A DNA stretch of 64,000 nt from Nematopogon swammerdamellus (taxonomy: Eukaryota > Arthropoda > Insecta > Lepidoptera > Adelidae). A model generated the notes under the pieces. That model saw only the letters and a list, made by a program, of their open reading frames with translations, was not told the origin of the DNA and did no database searches. Shown here piece by piece: positions 57,266 through 64,000 of this stretch (position 1 is the first letter of the stretch; each line of letters begins with the position of its first letter). The translations under genes were made by a program, and so were the position numbers. The stretch covers positions 10,927,566 through 10,991,565 of the forward strand of contig OX336340.1 in assembly GCA_946902875.1 (NCBI GenBank), read 5' to 3'.

Positions 57266-58400
57266 TAAACGGTTTTTAAAGTTTCTAATTAACTTTTTTC
57301 GTACAGTAGATTCTGAGAAAATATGCTGTGACAGATGGACAGACAGAAAGACACAATAGTCACCTATAAGGGTTTCATTTTTTTCCTCTTTTGAGGTACA
57401 GAGCCCTAATTACGTAAAATTTAAGAAATACCTCTTCTCTGTCATTCGAGAGGGCGCTGCGCTGATTGTACCCATTACCACAGCTACGTTATCGCAATCA
57501 ATTATTTTTAAACATCTCAATAAAATAATAGCTTGTAAACATTGGATAGTTTTGGCTAGAATTATGATTTAAATAAAAATTGCGACGAAAAATGCGCTTG
57601 AATTGTCTCAAAAAGCTCAATAAACTCAACTCTTCAATCAGATCATTTCTCGCGTCCTCTAACTTCTTACAAGTTCAGTACAAATTAAAACGCTAATGTT
57701 ACGTTTTCTTTTAGTGTTACAATATTTATGTAAACATTACGTGCTTACGCTGGCTAGTAAGGTGAGTCTTTACACTTCGTATTTATTATTTTGGCGACTC
57801 CACTACCAAGGTCTATACAGGAAATTGTAAAGACAAATTAAGTGGTTCGTGTATCAGAACTATTTGTACAGTGACTGAATGTGTTACCGCTTCATTGAAG
57901 ATGTTATCGGAGGGATGCTTTCACGAACTCCTTTGTTAAATTGTTATTATGAAATAACAATTACTTCATGTTACTTGCACTTGTGGGCCTTAATCTCGAA
58001 ACTGTCATGTGTAGTTTAATCGTTAAAATCTTATTAATAGTCAGAACTGAAATAGGTATGTTTCAGTGTTAGAGCCATAAATACCTAAATAATTATTTAA
58101 TTCATATTTCTGTGGTCATACCGATGAGTGTTTTGATCATTCAAACATTAAACACATTCAAAATGAATTAATTATCACTTTTGATAATTTTGCTGTTCTG
58201 CTTAGTGAATAGATACGGCTGTTGATGTTTCGAGTGAGAGATGTAAAGTATCAAACAATGTGTATGTGGAAACTAAGCTACATTCATTCCATGTAAAATA
58301 TCTTTTTATTTTTAAGTTTTAACTAAAACAAGAGCGTCCATCAACCCCTCCGTCCGGACCCCCCACGCGACGTCATCGCCGCCGACTAGGCGGTGCGCAA
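57266..58400. other. Upstream region of gene 4
   Basis: A diverged end of the GGTACGGAACCCTAA-type repeat lies at 57290-57412. The rest is AT-rich. No gene. Confidence 0.35.
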
Positions 58401-58413
58401 GCGCCGATCGCCA

Positions 58414-58420
58414 TATAAAT
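58414..58420 (+). promoter_or_regulatory. TATA box of gene 4
   Basis: TATAAAT 169 bp before the ATG at 58583, nearly the same spacing as in RR-2 gene 1 (164 bp). A GC-rich stretch precedes it. Confidence 0.65.
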
Positions 58421-58582
58421 ACCTACTCAATTTCACCACACACCATTCCACACACACCATCTTCCTCTAGCACGTACCATTCTCTACGACGACGACGCGA
58501 AGCATTTGCGCGCGAAATATATTAGTGATAAAGTGATAGTGGGTTAGTTCACCTGCACCGGACGCTGCTCAAGAGATCGGAA

Positions 58583-61500
58583 ATGGCTTGCAAGGTATGG
58601 TATTTTGGTTTGCTTTCATTCAATTTACGTGCACGTAACAACTCAGTTACGCTATGGTTAGAATACGTACGAAGACTTCAAGGCTCAGACAGGTGTATAT
58701 GAAATAAAAAGCATTTTTTTTTGAAAACTTAAAGATTTTTTTTGGTATTTAAAATCATTTCAATTCATTAACTGTTTCATATATATAAATTACCCATAAA
58801 TATACGACGTCCTACTTGTAAGACTCCATAGTAATCTCCAAATTGAATTTGTTTTTTTCTTTAAATCTCGACCCTACTGCTCAGGATGTTTATTAACAAG
58901 TTAATAAACATCCAGAGATGCTTAAAAATAAATTTGTGAAATCTGAATATACCCAAAACCTGTGTAGAAAACGTTAGGGAACGTTCTGGCGTGTATCTAA
59001 AGCACATGTTGAGGTGGGTATGTTTACATGTTTGGTTGTATAGTGTTATAGTTCTTATTTTAAGTTGTACTTTGTGCCTACCTGCTCAATTATTATGACA
59101 ATAACTATTATTTCTTTCTTTCTTTCTAGAGGTATAAGTCTTCAGGCAAACGGACAGACATTACATTTTATAATATACTAGCTTTTGCCCGCGGCTTCGC
59201 TCGAATAGCCTTTGTCCGTTCTGAAGGTCCATTCTAAATATTGGTCAAAGAATTTTTTAAATCTAATTAGTATTTTCGGAGATTACCTGCAACATCCAAA
59301 CTTACAAACTTAGAGACTTTACGTCTTTATAATAATAGTGTAGATGTAGGAGAAGAAAAGACAGGATAGAGTGCTGATTACCACAGAATGCTCCAATTTA
59401 ACAAACGTCGAGCCGTATACAATCTACGGTCTAGCTTATTATAATAAGTACATAGCTTAGTTACATATTATGGTATACACACGCCATTTCAGATTCTTGT
59501 GCTATGAACTTCCCTTATTATTGTTTGGTAGGCAGGCACATGCGATAGGCTCCGCTACCACGGCGACATTTCTAGATCGATTGTAACGCTTCTCAATTAC
59601 TAGCTTCTCTTTAAATTAACCTTCGAACATGACAATTATATACAATTTTTCTTCTTCTCCTCAACCGGCCTCGGCCATCAAAGTTGATTTTGGTCTCTAC
59701 AGACCAGAATTTTTTTATAGTAAACGCGACATGTGGCGCCGAGCCACCCATAAGGTGTCTAGCGACGCCCATGGACATCGGTCGCATGCGGGGGCTGCGA
59801 ATGCCATGCCAGCCTGACAGGTGCCCATTCACGCCTCTCTTGAAGGACCCGACATCGGACATTATGTACAATATCAAGAAAATAAATAGCGTGGCACACG
59901 CACGACACGTTTAATAATGTTCTGAATGTGATCAAAATAATTTTCAGGCCAGTAATATGTTCAAAAAGATCGGTCAATTTGTGGTAAGAGCTGTATAGGA
60001 GGTACATTGTCTTGCTCAATAATAATAGTTGAAAGTAAATGCTGTTGCAAACAACAAGGATGTGACCACACATGCGACCATAAAAGTAGTATTGGTCATG
60101 AATGCTGAATGATACCTAAAATGGTGACTATGAATAGATATATGAAAAGAGCCGGAAACAATAAAACTATTTTAAAAGACTTAATTCAAATATGATACTA
60201 TAAGATTCTGCTACCAAATATTTGAGTGCAACGGTTTGAATTTCTATCATCTCAAGATCTGCTGTCAATTTCCCTTGGCAATACCCGCTCAATCAAGTTC
60301 GTTACGTATAGAATGCCTCACGGCATTAAACTCGCCTTTTGTACCTAATTTGTGTGAATTTGTGTTCAATAATGAATACATACATACAATATCTCAGTAC
60401 CTATTTTGTATGAACCAGTAACAACCCAATTTGCCAAAACGCCTATTACATTCAATTACAGTTAATACCCACTTCAGTAAGTAAGTTAGTAAGTTTTTCA
60501 GACGTTCATTCAAATATGAAATGGTGAAAGTGTTCTAGGCGGTAACAGTAAGTGGACGTACAGCAGTAACACTCACACCACATACAAGATTGTATAAACA
60601 AATAATACAACCATACAATACAGTAAACAAGATCATACAAAAAAAGGAGACACCACTCAGAAGATGTTAAAGATAAATTAAAACACAACTATTCATTAAC
60701 TATAATAAAACAATAGAAAACAGTAGCATGATGTACAATAACTCCCATGATCGCTAACTAAGCAGCAATAAAATACATACTTCTTGCTGTATCGATGTGT
60801 AGCTATTTAGTGTGAGAAAACTTTTACTTTCGAAGAGAAAAACCTTTGCATGGTGGCATTGACATTCAATACTGTTGATAATGAGTTTTGTGCGATAAAT
60901 CCTGCAAGACCACAGACTTATTGCACGATCTCCTGCTGTGGATGTTAGGTATATCGACATATTAAAAGCTCAACTAGTGATGTCGACAGGATTATAGGTA
61001 AGGAAACTATTAGTAGTTTTCTGCTAGCATAATTCAATCGACAATTGATATCCATGATCGAAATCGAACAAAGGAATTCTGTGAATGGACATAATATAGC
61101 TGAAATAGATCATGTTGTTAGACAACAATATGGATAAGATCTTTCCTAACGTTAAAGAATACATACATACACAGGACACGTTGTATTCCGTCAATTGGAG
61201 TAAGCAGTATAATCGGTGTTGTGCTGCAAACAATTTTGTAAATTACAGTACAACACCGGCCACTACATTTACCAATGTATTAGGACAATATAACTATCAA
61301 GCAGCAAGTAAGGCACGAAGACCCACCTGCTGCATGACTCGGTGGAAGAACCGTGCCAAGGTGAGAAGTGGCTAGCCTGTCGCCATTTAGCACGTCACCT
61401 TGTACTTATCCCATAGTTAGAGAGATGCAGTGGGGCAGTATTCTTTTAAGTACCGACCGCAAACGGTACGTCACTTAAGATAGAACATTTAAGATCTAAT

Positions 61501-61963
61501 GAAAAATAAAATTCAAATGTCGACCTCAAATAATATGTAACTGATATATATATTTTTTATTTTACATCATCATCATCATCAGCCTGTATCGGTCCACTGC
61601 TGGACATAGGCCTCTCCCAAGGCACACCACCACACGCGGTCGTCCGCTCTTCTTAATAATTGACAATAATTTTAGATTTTTTTAATAATTACTTCGACAT
61701 ATTCGTTGTTTCTTGTACTGGTTGTTCCAAGAAATATTATATTCCGTTTATTTTTTCAGATAGCGTTGGTGTCAATGGCACTAGTATCGTTGGTTGCGAG
61801 CGGCGTTGTGCGTCCCAGGTTGTACACATCTGTGAAGCCTCGAGATCTGCACACCGCGGCGACTAGTCGCTACGTACTGGCTCACCACGACCTGCAGGAC
61901 GCTGAACAGAGGCTGGGCTATGAACACCATCACATCACTGACGACGAACACGTCGATTACTAT
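58583..61963 (+). CDS. Probable cuticular protein, first two exons (partial; gene 4)
   Basis: Exon 1 is 58583-58594 (MACK, donor AAG|GTATGG); exon 2 is 61760-61963 (acceptor TTTTTTCAG, donor TAT|GTAAGA), both phase 0. The joined 72 residues start with a clear signal peptide (KIALVSMALVSLVASGVV, cleavage near residue 21) and continue RPRLYTSVKPRDLHTAATSR and a His/Asp-rich stretch (YEHHHITDDEHVDYY). A tiny first exon, signal peptide in exon 2 and a phase 0 donor before the expected RR domain are the layout of RR-2 gene 1, and the segment before the domain in many RR-2 proteins also ends in Tyr-rich sequence. No RR exon appears before 64000, so it must lie beyond the window, if the call is right. 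Confidence 0.72.
59716..59860 (-). mobile_element. LINE 3'-end fragment (antisense)
   Basis: CGACATGTGGCGCCGAGCCA and CCATAAGGTGTCTAGCGACG are the reverse of the tail at 50590-50755; TTGAAGGACCCGACATCGG continues into the ORF end. Confidence 0.65.
61150..61275 (+). repeat. Dispersed repeat shared with 20310-20435
   Basis: ATACATACATACA, GTAAGCAGTATAATCGGTGT, TGTGCTGCAA, then ACAACACCGGCCAC. Unknown class. Confidence 0.6.
61566..61655 (-). mobile_element. RTE LINE 3' end with (TGA)n tail
   Basis: CATCATCATCATCATCAGCC, then GGTCCACTGCTGGACATAGG and CCTCTCCCAAGGC, the well-known 3' end of insect RTE elements read in reverse. Confidence 0.75.
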
Positions 61964-63799
61964 GTAAGAACCAATTTCATTAAGAAACGTATTCAGTTAT
62001 TTACTTGAAGAACATTCTGTTTTTAGGCATAACTTAGATTCAATTAGAAAATGCCAAGAAATTATTAATTCATTCACAAATGACCGCTTATAGGGACGAT
62101 AATCAGTTTAACAAGTCTAATAATGACTACGGTATGAATCTTTTGAATACATTGGAAATTTAACTTTTGAAAAGTATTAGGTATTTGTTCGTTTCCAAAC
62201 GAGAATACTTGACTGTTACCTAATCTCTCATACATAACAATAGGGAAGTATATGACCGGCAGTGAAACCTCAAAGCATTGTTGAGAATGATACAATTTAT
62301 TAAAAAAAACCGTACAATAGAATCACGAATATCTCATCTGTATGTGGACTCTAGAAACTTCATATCACTTACCATGATTTAAAATGTAAAACTGCTTGCG
62401 TCTTCATTTACCATACATAATGTGTATTGATAATTGATAAACAGTCACATGTTTTGAAAACGCTTTCCCAGTTATGCGGTGATTGTTCTAGCAGTATCGG
62501 TGCATCTGACTGCACATGCTACCGATTCCCCTTAATTTCACTTTCCTCGGAGTAGGTACATTTTCACTTTCATTATTAACACTACTCCACGTGGTCACGC
62601 CATGGTCTGATTATCGACTTGTAAACTCAGGCTTCTGCTATGTTAAATGTATGTACCTATGTATATGTATGTGTGTGTGTTTATGTTATATTTACGTATA
62701 ATTCTACCTGTATATACTTATAGGTGGTGTTAATATTTCGCATACTAGAAAGTGTTGATTATTTTAGAATTTAATTTTCAACTGTAACCTCCTTTTGATT
62801 TCTCGTCTAACCATATGACGTGAATTTTTTTATTTTCTCTCCATTCCCTAGTTAATCTTTGGCCAGTATTGAAATTGACGAAATTCATACAAGTCATGCA
62901 AGATTAATTTTCAAAAAAAGGTTCGAATGAAGTCTAACAATTTGTATTATATTAGCGGATACAGATTCGCCGATACAACATTATGTCATCACTACTCATC
63001 ACCCACTTTCCGAGCCATCTGACTGAATATATTAGAATATAAATTATGTAATAAAATAAACGTTACCTATGCCAAAATTATCCCATAAAAATTTTAGAAG
63101 TGACGGCACAACTTCGATGCTGAATGTTTTTTCGAAGTAATGCAATACACAAGTTTTATTGAGCCTTTTAATTTGATGAATCGCATTTGCTTAGCATAAT
63201 ATGAGTTGTGACTATTTTTTACGACTCCTTTTACATACTCGTAAATATTGTTGCCCAATAACATTTTGATATAATTAATTCTTCCTACTGATCATGTGAA
63301 ATCATTGGTTAGAATTGATATCCCCTTTCACGTTCAAACATTACACACAATCTGCGTAAACATGCAATTTCTTTATGAAAATAAGTGCATCCGTTGAAGC
63401 GGTGAGATTTTCGCTTTGTGCACACTGCACATCTGCACGGGTTTGCAATTGCGTGTATATGGAATTAGCAAAGACGTCTGGAATAGCGGCGATCCAGCGG
63501 CGGGGGAGTGTGCGGAAATGCTCCGGCGAAATCGATTATTCGAACCACAGAGCTGGCGAAAATTACGTCACAGTTTTCTCGTGGTGCTCCGTTGACGCGA
63601 TGTTACGTGGACGTGAATTATGAGTAAAACGCTTGAGTTACGACGTGTAATGGGCATTATTCTCGTATTGGTCCGAAATGGCGTAACATGCGTGACGTGT
63701 TACATTTAACGAGATGCTCGGTGAAGTTTAGGTACTTGATACACTTAGGCTGTTACCCAATTTCATTCGCAATACACGGGAAAGCCGCACAATTTTGTA
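61964..63799 (+). other. Intron 2 of gene 4 (continues)
   Basis: AT-rich; no RR-domain exon on the plus strand. Confidence 0.45.
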
Positions 63800-64000
63800 A
63801 ATTGTGTTTGTGTCACACTGCTAAGGTGTGGATTGAGCTTCCGGGGATCGTATACTTCTAAAATGCTGACATCTTACAATCTTAAATGTAAGATACCCCG
63901 GAGACTTTAGTTCGCCTAAAAGTCTGACTGGCACGTTCTCGGTTGTGAAATTGTCTTTGACTGCGATTCCCAAATTCGAGCTCAGTCACCCAAACATAAC
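63800..64000 (+). pseudogene. LINE 3' fragment at the window edge
   Basis: CACACTGCTAAGGTGTGGAT corresponds to the CRTAKVW end of the LINE at 15744-18692; AAAAGTCTGACTGGCACG and CGGTTGTGAAATTG follow the same 3' tail order at lower similarity. Confidence 0.55.

Larger units (their letters stand above)
58595..61759 (+). other. Intron 1 of gene 4
   Basis: 3.2 kb. It holds a hairpin at 58883-58913 (GGATGTTTATTAAC / inverse), a TTTTGCCCGCGGCTTCGCTC repeat (59178-59345), an antisense LINE 3' fragment (59716-59860), a repeat shared with 20310 (61150-61275), a solo module (61415-61465, minus) and an RTE end (61566-61655, minus). Confidence 0.6.

Noticed and set aside
63375..63623. 82-aa ORF near the right edge as a possible third exon of gene 4
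   Set aside because: It has no RR motif, no suitable acceptor and no match to cuticle proteins.

Overview
This is a 64-kb piece of an insect nuclear genome, most likely a moth or butterfly. The evidence is intron-split cuticular-protein genes with short first exons carrying little more than the start codon, a very high load of LINE, SINE and foldback repeats, and repeat families typical of Lepidoptera. There are no bacterial operons, CRISPR arrays or ribosomal genes. Most of the sequence is intron or intergenic DNA filled with nested transposable elements.

I reconstructed five host genes by joining exons at GT-AG sites with matching reading phase. On the plus strand are four cuticle-protein genes: an RR-2 type protein (9440-22200, 5 exons), two related Rebers-Riddiford proteins with identical intron phases (30218-33606, 4 exons; 38224-40624, 3 exons), and the first two exons of another probable cuticle protein (58583-61963) that runs off the right edge. 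On the minus strand, tail-to-tail with the third cuticle gene, is a six-exon gene (43302-40939) for a 342-residue protein that resembles the DUF4729 family. It is easy to miss because no exon is a long ORF.

Layout. 1-9.2 kb: a MITE, a retroelement 3' end with a restriction-like-endonuclease motif, one arm of a foldback element, SINE copies and a second degenerate endonuclease-type retroelement fragment. 9.3-22.6 kb: RR-2 gene 1, whose introns hold a tRNA-type SINE, a 132-bp hairpin, a minisatellite that runs into a splice acceptor, a 1.1-kb palindrome and a complete LINE with an intact 982-codon ORF. 22.6-30.2 kb: intergenic, SINE-rich. 30.2-40.7 kb: the two paired cuticle genes with a decayed LINE between them. 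40.9-43.3 kb: the DUF4729-like gene. 43.3-58.4 kb: intergenic, with a satellite array, LINE debris, composite SINE copies and a 770-bp palindrome with apparently identical arms. 58.4-64 kb: gene 4 promoter and first exons.

The cuticle genes share one job: secreted chitin-binding structural proteins of the exoskeleton. The SINE family here (called SINE-A) has at least a dozen copies, often joined to a separate ~85-bp module. All family assignments come from reading motifs, not database searches.
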